64,000 nucleotides of DNA from Manis javanica. Its lineage: Eukaryota; Chordata; Mammalia; Pholidota; Manidae. How positions within the stretch are numbered: the stretch's first letter is position 1; each line of letters opens with the position of its first letter. Location: assembly GCF_040802235.1 (NCBI RefSeq), contig NC_133156.1, positions 146,861,173-146,925,172 on the forward strand. Reading direction: 5' to 3'. This document shows, piece by piece, positions 44,259 through 54,572 of this stretch. A program made the position numbers and the translations under genes. Below the pieces are notes generated by a model. It had not been told where the DNA came from. It saw nothing but the letters and a program-made list of their open reading frames with translations, and ran no database searches.

Positions 44259-44283
44259 ATGCGCACACGTGCACGCACATGCA
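44213..44283. repeat. (GT)n microsatellite extended into a 71-bp alternating purine-pyrimidine tract
   Basis: The perfect GT run covers 44215-44257. It continues as GCATGCGCACACGTGCACGC and ACATGCA without breaking purine-pyrimidine alternation up to 44283. The second part contains palindromic GCATGC and a CACGTG E-box-like hexamer. Such tracts are prone to Z-DNA under negative supercoiling. Confidence 0.95.
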
Positions 44284-45695
44284 AGAGTGGGCAAGGATAT
44301 TTCCTCTGAAACCCTTGAGCATCTGTTACATGAAACCAACATTGCTTCATTAGAGGAGCAAAAGGAAACAAAATAGCTCAAATAAAAAGATCAGAAGAGC
44401 AGAAGCAGCTTGGATTAACAAGACGGTTCAGTGAGGCTAATTTGTAGCCCTGTAAGAGTAAAATCAGGCACAAGACACATTTCAGAGCCCTTTTTTCTTT
44501 TCTAGGAGAGAGGAAGAAAGACAGCTCCCTTGCGGGGAGGGGCAGCCCTAAGGGGGGATGAGGACACTCTGCCCGACTTTGGGCACTCCCTGGCAGCCTC
44601 TTGTTTAGGTCACAGTGTTTTCATGAGGGCTGTTTGGATACAGAGCCAGATGCTCACCATGCACTGTGCATTATCTGTTGCTTGGCAATAGATGGCCTCT
44701 CTTGGCATTGCTTTCTTGGAGAAAGGAGGCACGTGCATCCATAATGCACTTTCTATCCAGGGGCTGTTTGTGAGGCCAGGTGACCAGGACTCAGCAACGT
44801 GTAAGGATGGTCTTGACACAGGACACAAGAGCCTGAGAAGGCAGGTGGGAATGAGTGAAGGCAAGCCTCCTGCTGATTTCTGGACCAGTTCTGATCTATC
44901 TTTGGAGGGTGGTGTCACCTTTTGTGGAGCCATAACACTCTGCCAATTCATTCTCTGCTTGTCTGAGGCTGCCAATTCATTCTCTGCTTGTTGAGTGCGA
45001 GGCAGCCCAGTGCATTCCTGGGCCGTTTCCACTTCTTGTCCAGCCAAGATTGCAAATAAATTAGGGAGCAGAGCTGAGCCAGCTTGGCCTAGTGGCTGAC
45101 TCTCCTCAGACGGCTTTGCAGCACTGAGCCATGTGCATAAAATGTCATGCAAACTCTGAAGGTCCAGAATAATTCCAGTGATAATTATCATTACAACTTT
45201 TCATTGACTCTGGCTGTCTAGGTAAGCTAGCAGGGAGCTCTAATGCCAGCAGGCACTGTAATGTCAGCGCTCCCTCTCACAGAGAAGGCATACCAGCTCC
45301 CCAGTACCTACCCCCCTGAGCTGCTGGTCCTCCAGGCTTGGCATGAGTTCTTGGGCTCAGATGCTGGATTCTCTCCAAAAACATGTTGCCAGTGAGGAGA
45401 CATTCACTCAAAAACTGGCCATCAGGGCAGATACTGCACTGGACCTTTGGATAAAATGACAGGTCAGTCAGGGTTGGTCCCTGACCTCCTTGGTGAGGAG
45501 ACCATCTTTAACCAGGCAAATACACTGATAGACAGGTTAGCTGTGTGCGCAGAAGAAACACGAGACACTGACGGAGAATACATAGCATAGAACTGTGGCT
45601 CCCCAGGAATGGGGAAGATTCATGGTTGAGCTGTCCACACGTTGGGGATGAATCAGCCTGGGGGGCCACAACACAGGGCAGAAAGAGCAATTAGG
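44284..45695. other. Unique sequence, no gene recognised
   Basis: It contains a short tandem duplication (44941-44991). The 193-codon minus frame at 44610-45191 is partly created by that duplication (repeated residues NELAASDKQRMNW and similar). It lacks family resemblance and is taken as chance. 45480-45560 has a faint MIR/L2-like text. Confidence 0.45.
44941..44991. repeat. 22-bp direct repeat, period 29
   Basis: TGCCAATTCATTCTCTGCTTGT occurs at 44941-44962 and again, perfectly, at 44970-44991, separated by CTGAGGC. It looks like a recent local duplication by slippage or repair. Confidence 0.95.
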
Positions 45696-46540
45696 TGAAA
45701 GACAGTGCCCTCGAAGAGTGGTGTGTGGGGTGGGTGTGTGGCAGCAGCGAGGAGCGGGTTGGTTCCAGAGGCATTTGGGAGGGGAGACAGACAGAGGAGG
45801 TGCTGAGCTGCCACTGGGCTCCGGGGAAGGAGGATGCCAAGGACCCTGCCCAGGAGATGACTTAGGCCGTTGTGGGGGACATGGTGCCATTCACGGAGGA
45901 GGACAGCATTTGGGGACTGTGTTTGTGGTGGGAGGGGTGTGGGGGGAGATGATGAGCTCAGGGTCTGGTGTGTTTAACTGTGTTGAGACATCCACTTAGA
46001 TATGAAGTTCCAGAGCTCTGGAGGGAGGTGTGAGTCTGGAAGAGTCAAAGGGGCCTGGGGGCATCCCTGCCATGCTGAAGTCACCTAGGGAACCCACACC
46101 CCTTTATAACCACCATGTTCATTTTCTTAGTTACCAGACCTGCTGGACCCAGAAGTTCCGTGGGTGAGGGTGTAAGGAGGTAAATGATACAATCTGATTT
46201 GTGTTCCTTAAAGATCAGTCCAACTAAGAGGGGAGTGGATTGGAGGGAGCCAGGGAGGTGGGGGGCTGGCTAGGGCACTGTTTTGGTAATCTGGTGAGAG
46301 ACATTGTGGGCTGGGACTGTAGGAGACAGTGAGAAGAGAGCGGCTTCGGGTCAGCGGTTTGCATAGGTAATTGAGAAGATTTGCTGAAGGGCTGGATGTC
46401 AGAAGTGAGAAGGTGACAATCAAGAATAATTCTTAGATATTTTGTCTGAGCAACTGGGACTCGCTGCTCCAATGCACAGAGGAGGGGAAGCCCCCCAGAG
46501 AACAATGCCAGCATTGCTGCAGTCCACATAAGGTGCAGAT
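45696..46540 (+). mobile_element. Second copy of the unnamed ancient repeat
   Basis: Text near 46195-46440 (ATACAATCTGATTTGTGTTCC, GTAATCTGGTGAGAGACATTG, GACAATCAAGAATAATTC and TTTTGTCTGAGCAACTGGGACTC) matches the layout of the repeat at 26820-27800 (ATCTATGTTTTAAAAACTTC, CAGGTGAGAGATGATGG, CAAGGATAAAAGTC, TTGGCTTGAGCAGCAGGGACTTG). Same orientation. The left part is poorly resolved. Confidence 0.45.
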
Positions 46541-49429
46541 GTCAAGGAGAGGGCTGGCCCTGGCATCCATTGCTGAAGATGAGGGGTGGACTCCCTGCAC
46601 AGCCCAGGACACAGAGGGACATCTGAACAAAGGAGAGGGTGCCACCAGGTGGCGTCATACTTGCTGAAGCCCCCGCCATCCACTCTGAGATGGAGCCTTC
46701 GGGGCAGGAGAGGAGGTGGGGTCCCAGGTTGCAGCTCCATCCCAGCTCAAGGCACACATGATTATTCAGGCAAACTCAAGTTGAAATGAGTGCCAAAGAA
46801 ACTCAAAAATTTCCCTTAATCCTGTTAAGTTCACATGTCCTTTGCCTTCTAAAAGGGAGGCTCAGGAGTGAGGGACGCTGGCCTTGTCCTAAACATCTGT
46901 ACAGGAGGGGGTGGGCACCTCCTCCTAGAGCTTCATCCGGCCTGCCACCCACGTGGTCTTCTAACTGCTGGAGGGGCCGTTTAATCTTAGGGAAGTTCCT
47001 GAGCCAGGTAAGGCCAGCCCATGCCTTTAATACTCTGCTTGGTGGCTGCCACGTCACCCTCTTTTCCAAAGAGCCTTTCTGCCACTTCTCAGGAAATATA
47101 CTCTCCTAACGGACCACCTCACTGCCCTGCACATACTGTGCTACAGGATGATTCTGCCCGAGAACCCTGGATTTCACTGCCAGAATCCAGGAGAGAAGGC
47201 AGGAGGCGCCGGGGAAAATCCAGAGAGGCAGCAAGCCTGTTGCCTAAGCTGTTTCTCTTCTGTTTCCATATTGTCAATGCACATGTGCCTCAGGCTCCTT
47301 CCTGGATGGAGGGTTGTCTGTGCTGGGCACAAAAGTAGCCACTTGTCAGACTGTGACCCATACTGATTGTAAGATATCTCAGCTGATGTCTGAGTTTTAA
47401 GTAGATAGGTTTCTGATTTCTCTAGTGTTATGATGTAACCTCCCCGGAGGGCCGGCTGCACTGACCTGCTGGCAGGGAGCCAAGCTGGGCTTTTGTGACA
47501 ATCCACAAACACACACTACCTTGTGTTTGTCCCCAGCAAATGTGGATTTCTGTTTCCATCACCTTGCTAGGTGGATGAGCCCAGATTCAGTGTCTCCCTT
47601 TAAAAAGAATGGAACCTGGAGCAATAAATAAACCAGGGGCCTGACACTGACATACGGGAGTCTTCCTTGTGTGGCCAGGACAAGAGCCCCATTGCTCAGC
47701 TGTGGGCTGCACAGGGACTCTGGGGCTGCCCGGCAGTGTGGGCACCGAGGTTAGGCACACACTCGAGAAGCCTGCAGCCGTGACGCTCTGGGCTGAGTGG
47801 TCTCTGATAGCCCCCACGGGAAGCCCGTCTCTGTCTCTGGGTCTGCAGTGTGGGCATCCAGCAGCCCAAGGCCACTGCAGATGAGGGAGAAAGTCTCTAA
47901 CCCCACTTTGGCCCAGGTGTTCAGGGCCCCCCCACCCCACTGGTAGTTTCTGGGCTGAGACTTGTTATGTATGAACCAGGGAGAGATGGGGGTATTTCTG
48001 CCAGTTTCCAGTCCTGACCCATGCCCATTTTCTAAGTCATTGGACTTTTTAAAACCATTTTTTGGGGAGATAAAGTCAGGCATTTCACAATGTTTTGATG
48101 TAAAAATCTTCTCCCCTTCCTCCTTCTTCTTCTCATCCTCCTTTTGTACAATCATTTGCCTCTTTTCTCGGTTCACTAACTCACCTATAGAATCTTTGGA
48201 ATAAGGTCTCGTGGCATGTGCATCACCGTGAGGCTGGGGGACATCAATCAAATCAAATCAGTCTTGATTTTCTGCCTCATATTTTGTGGACTTTGTTCCT
48301 GTGGTCTTGCATCTTGTTGATTTAAAGCAAATGGTGTTATCTTTAATGTGTAAGCTCCCTACTGTGACATTGCTTCACTGACTGAATACCTCATGACCTA
48401 ATACTTCTCCTAAGGTGAATTTCCCTAAAGGTCATTAACACAATGTTATCAAAAGTCAGAGAAATCAAGTTTATTTCCATTGCTATAAATCTTCATTCTG
48501 ATTCTCATAAGAGCTTCCAGGAAATCTTTTATGATTTGTTTTAAATTCTATTTGGTAAGATTTGACATATTCTTCAAAGGTCCTCAGAAAGATAGGGCCA
48601 ACAATTTGTTAGATATTATCACCATTAAAATATTAGCATGCCCACCAGAATTATTTCTTACATAATGTTCATTTATTTTCTGGATTAATTTTATGGTAGA
48701 TGAAATTGACTGCTGATTTCTTCTGGGAAACACATAAGGAGTCCAGATTTTAATATATTCTTTCACTTTGCCAAGAAAACTTCACCAAGTCTCAGCTTTG
48801 TGAGTGTATATAACCCGGATCTTGGAATTCATTTGTGGAGTAGTCTAAATTCAATCCATTAGACTAAATCATAAAGCCCCTGCATATGCAAAACTCTCAC
48901 TGTAGTTTAAATTAATTGATAAACAGTTGCATTTTTATACTTCAAATTATTTCAGAAGGTGCATGGTCTGGCTGTAATTTCTAAGGCAGTGAGTGATGAA
49001 TGGCTATTTTTAACAAAGACATTAGATCAATCATGAAGTCCTTGCCTATTTATCTCTTAGCTATGAGTAAAAATAGATACTAATAACCCACCAGACAGAC
49101 AGATGACCCAAACCTTATAGCAGTTAAAGAAATGACCATTTAGCTGTTAGGGGCCTCAGGGAGCAATTAAACTGGTCTCTGGGAGGCCTGATTGTCTAAC
49201 AGAGAGCCCCAACGTCTTGGACAGCTACTGCCAGCTCAGTTGGGGGTGTCCCCCATGAGTATCTCTTGGAAAATTCTGCCAAGTCCCTTCAGTGAGGCCT
49301 CTTCTTCTGAGTGGGCCAATCCTGTCAAACCTTAACCATTATGTGCATATGCCTATGCTCTTGGTTTTGACATGAACTAATCTCCACATTGTTTTCTCTT
49401 CAAAAGTAGCATCAGGCTTTTCATTTATT
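46541..49429. other. Unique sequence, no gene recognised
   Basis: GC-rich to about 48000, AT-rich and repeat-free from about 48240 to 49120. Weak L2-like text at 47040-47140. No exon supported. The second half is a candidate for conserved non-coding DNA only on the basis of composition. Confidence 0.4.
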
Positions 49430-49430
49430 A

Positions 49431-49474
<44 letters not shown>
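49430..49474. repeat. (AAT)n microsatellite
   Basis: About 15 perfect AAT units followed by AAAAATC. It should be polymorphic. Confidence 0.97.
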
Positions 49475-49477
<3 letters not shown>

Positions 49478-49842
49478 TCACAACAGGGAACCCTGGAGAT
49501 GCCACTTCCTGCCCCCATGCAGCCAGGTGTGGTCTGGTGACTTAGTCTGCACTAGTGGGAAGTGGGTGGGAGTCATGCCTGCACCTCCATGTTATGTCCT
49601 CAACTCTGAAGCCCCAACATCATATCACAGATGCTCTCCTGTCACTTCCCACCTATTGGAATGCAGGTGATGGAGCCACAAGGTGGAAAGAACCTGGGTC
49701 CCTGCAAGAGCTTGTGGAGCAGAGTGGTTCCGCCAGGACTGAACACAGTGTGACTGGTTAGTGAGAAGCTTCTTTTTAAAGGTGCATTTTTTGGTTTCTT
49801 GGATTTGAGTTTGTTAACATGCACTCTAATGAACACACTTGT

Positions 49843-50277
49843 ATTAGTTCCTAAGGCTTTGGTAACAAAGTACCACAAATGGTGCCATTTAAACAACAGA
49901 AACTGTCTCATAGCCCTGGAGGTTCCAGCACTGCCATGACTTTCTGAGACCTGTAGGGGCCTCTGTTCAGCCTCTGCTGGTCTGCTGGCAGTCTTTGGCC
50001 TCCCTTGGCACTGGTAGAAGCATCCTCCAATCCTGCATAGTCACAGGGGGCTCTCCCTTTGTCTTCACATTGTCATGTCTGCCTCAGTGTCTGAATTCCC
50101 TTTTTCATAAGGACACCTGTCAGTCATACTGGTTTGAGCGTCCACCCTAATGACTTCATCTGAACTTGATTACCTCTGTAAAGACCTATTTCCAAATAAG
50201 GTCACACTGTGAGGTATTGGGGGTTGGGACTTCAACATATCTTTTTGGGAGACACAATTCAACCCCTAATGCACTCA
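49843..50277 (-). mobile_element. MLT1-like LTR
   Basis: It starts TGTATTAGTTCCTAAGGCTTTGGTAACAAAGTACCAC, has TTAAACAACAGAAACTGTCTC, CTTTGTCTTCACATTGTC, GTAAAGACCTATTTCCAAATAAGGTCACACTGTGAGG, GGACTTCAACATATC and ends near AACCCCTAATGCAC. Complete reverse-order landmarks of a MaLR LTR, the best preserved of the MLT1 copies in this window. Confidence 0.85.
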
Positions 50278-50287
50278 GGTCTTGACT

Positions 50288-50440
50288 GAGGGCATCTTCC
50301 TGGGCATTTACACAGATCACTTTGTTTCATTGCACAGTCACTTTATAAGGAGCACTATTGCTGTCCCTTCACAGCTGCAGATATACCAGGTAACTTGCTC
50401 CAGATCATAGAGACTGCAGTGGAGTGTGAGCAAGTCTGAG
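50288..50440 (-). mobile_element. MIR SINE fragment
   Basis: CATTTACACAGATCACTTTGTTTCATTGCACAG, then CAGCTGCAGATATACCAGGTAACTTGCTCCAGATCATAGAG, the antisense MIR core (with AACTTGCCCAAGGTCACA-type text) in diverged form. Confidence 0.6.
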
Positions 50441-52688
50441 TGCAGCAGGGAGCTAGGGCCTTTTCTGGGCAGGATCCTGACTATATGCTCTTGGAGCTAC
50501 CTGTATATTGGAGATGCTTAGAGTCAACCTGTGCCAAGAACCCACTGTTAGGGTGACATCTACTGATTATGGTCCAAGGAAAGAGCTTGTCCAGGTGTAC
50601 TTACCCTGATGGTATTTTCCATGTTCCCAGACGCTGAGGGTGAACCCAAACTGCTCCCTACTCCACATACTACCTTTCACCCCAGAAGCTTTTGAAAGCC
50701 ATTTCAGTTACAAATGGCATCAGATCTAAGTCAGAATCTGAGGAGAGCAGCCTGCTCCTAATCAATCACCCTAGGTCACTGTGTTATGCACCTAGTGGCA
50801 AAAAATGATTTCAGTCCATTTAATAAAATGGTTCAGCCAAAGAGGTCCGATGACCTGTGATTTCCTCACCCAGGGAGCAGCAGACCGGGCTTCGGGGACA
50901 GCTGGCACCTATGGTGTGGCCGGGAGTTCTTGGGGCTTCTTGGTGGAGCTGTTCATGACCACGGGTTTCTGACTGACATATCTCATTTACAAGGTGACCC
51001 TGAGTGCGGAATCTTTTAATTAGCCCACAGATCCAGCTTGCTTTGTGTGGGTGACTGTCAGTTTCTTTGCCTTCTGCGGCCCTCGGTCGCCATGGCAACA
51101 CTTGCCCAACAATGGATTAGCTGCGGCAGGGAAGGAAGCAGAGAGGCAGGCAGCCTGGTGCCAACTTCCAGCCACATAGTAAATATTCATGGTAAGACTA
51201 CGGTTAAAAACTGCATTGTTAATGAGTTTCATTATTCAGGGTCACCATTTTGCTGTGCCGGGGGGTGGGTGGGGGCAGTGGGGAACGGAAGCTTGTTTAT
51301 CTTAGAGCCAATTTTTAGTACCAGCTCCTTCCAAATTGTCCAGGAAGTACAGACACTCCCCAGCCTTGCGTTTTGACTTCATTTACATCAAATCATTCCA
51401 AGGAGGTGGAAAGACTATAAAATTATCCTCATTAACAGGTAATATTGCCATAATACTATCTTGCCCAACCTTTCTGTTTAATAATACTGGGTCACAGGGA
51501 ATGTGATTAAAAACCTGAGATCCAGTCAACCTGTAATTAACATTCTTCTGAGTAGTATCTTCTGCACCCTGGTCTTATGAACATGTTTATACCTTCCTGC
51601 AAGGACTTTCAGGATGCGCATATCTCAGGGTAGATGCTATGTCTATGACTGCCCTTCTGAGGCACTGCTGATAGCATCCTTCAGAGAGTTCCAGAAAAGA
51701 AACAGGCAGATTCAGGTAAAACTTTGAACATGGCCTTGAGCCCTCTGTCCCAGGAGCCTGACGGCAGAAGCTGGGGACCAGATACCAGCAAGATGGATGC
51801 TAAAGATACCACCTCTCTCTGGGGCACACCTTTCATTTCTTTCTCTCTTTTGACCACCTCGACTGAGCCTGAGGTGTGTCCCTGTCAGGGTCCTGGGTGT
51901 CACCTGCTGGCCTGGGTTCTGTGGAGGGTAGCCCTATGCTGATTTCGGCCCCTTTCTCCCTTTTTTGGTCACTTGGGTCTTGGATTCCTGGAGGCCAGCC
52001 AGGTGCCTGGATGGCAGGGCAAGGCTGGTGCTGACCCAGAACACAGATTGGCCAGAGGGTGAGAAAGTGGGCTTCTCCTCACCTAAAGGTGTAGTCCCAT
52101 GAGGGAACCACAGATTGCCCGTGGGGCCCTTCCGTCCTCATAGGAAAGTCACTCCACAGTAATGGGGCTGCTTCACAATAGAGGGAAGACCACCACATTG
52201 GTATTTGTAAGAGTAGTTCATTAAGTGTTAAATAACCATTGTAATCACATTACCTGCAGCTTACTTGATTTTTTAATTCAGCCTGTTGAGGAATTAATTA
52301 CTATTTAATCAGTGCTGTCGTTCAGAGGACCTGCATAATCACTAGGTTCTGGGCTGGTAATGACATGCTGTTATCCCTCCTCTCGGTCTGACAGCTGGAG
52401 GCCACTTTGTCCAGGGATTGCATCCCCGCATCAGAGGACTGCAGGCTGGGCATTGGCAAGGCACTTGCAGGGTGCCGCTCGATGTGTATCCGCATCACTG
52501 GGGGACACTGCTGGACTTGGCGCCATCTCCACTAGTGTCCCTGGATGTGTAGCATGGGAGCATCTATGAATGTCACAGTTGAAGCCCCTAGTTGGTCAAA
52601 GCTACAGGAGGTAGGAAATCAAAGTCACATTTTAAAATTTTCAATGGGTCAGTGTTACTTGGAAGGGAAAGCTGATAAATTTTAAAAT
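50441..52688. other. Unique sequence, no gene recognised
   Basis: Two AT-rich, repeat-free segments stand out: 51150-51240 (CATAGTAAATATTCATGG and TTAATGAGTTTCATTATTCAGG) and 52200-52330 (TTAATTCAGCC and GAATTAATTACTATTTAATC). They resemble, by eye only, developmental conserved elements with homeodomain-type ATTA cores. No coding signal. Confidence 0.4.
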
Positions 52689-53856
52689 GTCCATTCTGAA
52701 AAAGAAATTGTCAGGCAAATAAGACAAGCAACACATGGGGCAAAAATATTTGCAAAGGACACATCCAATAAAGGACCTCAATCCAAAATATACAAAGAAC
52801 TCTGAAAATTCAATAATAAGAAAATGAACAGCCCAATTAAAAAATGGGTGGAAGACCTGAACAGACTCCTCACCAAAGAAGACATGCAGATGACAGATAA
52901 ACTTGTGAAAATATGGCCCATATCAGATGTCATCAGGAAAATGCAAACTGAAGGAACATTGAGATACCGTTACACGCTTGTTAGAATGGTCAAAATCCAG
53001 AACGCAGACAGCACCAAATGCTAACAAAGATGTGGATCAACAGAAACTCATTAACTGTTACAGGAACACAAAATGCTCCAGACACTTTGGAAGACAGTTG
53101 GGTGTTTTTTTTTTACAAAACTAAACATACTCTTCCCATATGCTCAAGCAGTGGACGCCCTTGGTATCCACCCAAACACATTGAAAATGTATGTCCACAC
53201 AAAAACCTGCACACAGATATTTATAGCACTTTCATTCATAATTGCCAAAAGCTGGAAACAAGCCAGATGTCCTTCAGTAAGTGAGTGGATAACTGAACTG
53301 TGGCACATCCAGGCAATGGAGTATTATCCAGCACTAAAAAGAAATGAACCATTGAGCCATGAAAAGACTTGTAGGAAACTTAAATGCATCTTACTGCATG
53401 AAGGAAGCCAATCTGAAAAGGCCACATACCATATGATTCCAGTTCTGTAACATTCTGGAAAAGGCAGAAATGTGGGCACAATAAAAAGATCAGTGGTACA
53501 AGGGTTTGGGGAGCAGAGATGATTAAGGGGAACACAAAGGATATTAAGGACAGTGAAAATAATCTGTAGGATACCATAACGATGAGTGCATGTCATTATA
53601 CATTTGTTCAGACCCACAGAATGTACACCATCAAGAGTAAATCGTAAACTGTGGACTCTGGGTGATGTGATAATGATTAGTAGTTGTAGGTTCATCAGTT
53701 GTTATAAATGTCCCACTCTAGTGTGGGGTGTAGATAGTGGGAAGGTTTTGCATGTGTAGGGGCAGGGATATACGGGAACTCTCTGTATCTTCCTCTCAAT
53801 TTTGCTTGAATCTGAAACTGCTCTTAAAAATAAAGCTTATTAATTAAAATAATAAC
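52689..53856 (+). mobile_element. Old L1 ORF2 end and 3' UTR
   Basis: Plus-strand landmarks in order: CAAATAAGACAAGCAACACATGG-type start, TTTGCAAAGGACACATCCAATAAAGGACC, CAGCCCAATTAAAAAATGGGTGGAAGACCTGAACAGAC, ACTGTTACAGGAACACAAAATG, CATTCATAATTGCCAAAAGCTGGAAAC, ATGGAGTATTATCCAGCAC and the 3' UTR with GGGGCAGGGATATACGGGAACTCTCTG and CTGCTCTTAAAAATAAAGC. ORF2 is broken (for example at 53024). It is 5' truncated and of L1MB/MC-like age. Confidence 0.9.
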
Positions 53857-54372
53857 ACACTGCAGCAAAGGCGTGTAATTGAGCAAAACTACAATGGGCA
53901 CATCCAGATTGCTGGAGAATCGTCCCTGTGATCATGTGCATCTGCATATTTGTGGCTCTTTGTGTAGGGCTGACCAAGGCTTTGACTAATTTTGTAATTT
54001 TGCATGATGGATGTGTTCACAGTGAGGGGTGAGTCGGGAGCCCAGCCGTTTAATGTTCCTGTGAGGCTGCTGGAGAAATCAGAATGCCCCGAGTGCTTTG
54101 ACTGGGTCACGATGGATTTTTCAGGCATTCTTGGGTTCTGTTGGTCAGCCAGATTTTGAAGAAAGATTACTGACTGTGAAAACTCCAGACCCTGAGAAGA
54201 GGGTGCCTCTTTCCACATGACCTCTGGGGTGTCTTCTCCCTGTGGGGAGTGAGTTGCTCCCTCTGTGACTGGTGTGCGGGGCTGACATTAAACCAAGTGA
54301 CATTAGAAAGTGCTTAGGAAGCCTTTTCTGTGCAGAGTTCGATTACATTCAATATGCAGCCTTCTCGATTAA
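53857..54372. other. Unique sequence, no gene recognised
   Basis: No exon or repeat could be supported. The 109-codon minus frame at 53889-54218 has no resemblance to a known family. Confidence 0.4.
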
Positions 54373-54572
54373 CTTTATTATAATGGCTATAATTTACTGC
54401 GTGCCTCATATGTTCCAGGGATATTTAGTATTTATAACAACTCTGTGGGAAAGTAGTATCCTCACTCTTAAAAATCAGAGAGGGAGGCTAGGGAGGTTAA
54501 GTGACTTACCGAAGGTCCCATATGCAGCGAACACACATGAGCGGATTCCAGCTCTCCTCTGGCCAGCTCCAA
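54373..54572 (-). mobile_element. MIR SINE
   Basis: TAATTTACTGCGTGCCTCATATGTTCCAGG, TTTATAACAACTCTGTGGGAAAGTAG, CTTAAAAATCAGAGAGGGAGGCTAGGGAGGTTAAGTGACTTACC and GCGGATTCCAGCTCTCC make a nearly complete antisense MIR. Confidence 0.88.

Noticed and set aside
44610-45191. 193-codon minus-strand frame
   Set aside because: Lies over a 22-bp tandem duplication that repeats part of its own sequence, has no family resemblance or splice context, and is in ordinary intergenic DNA.
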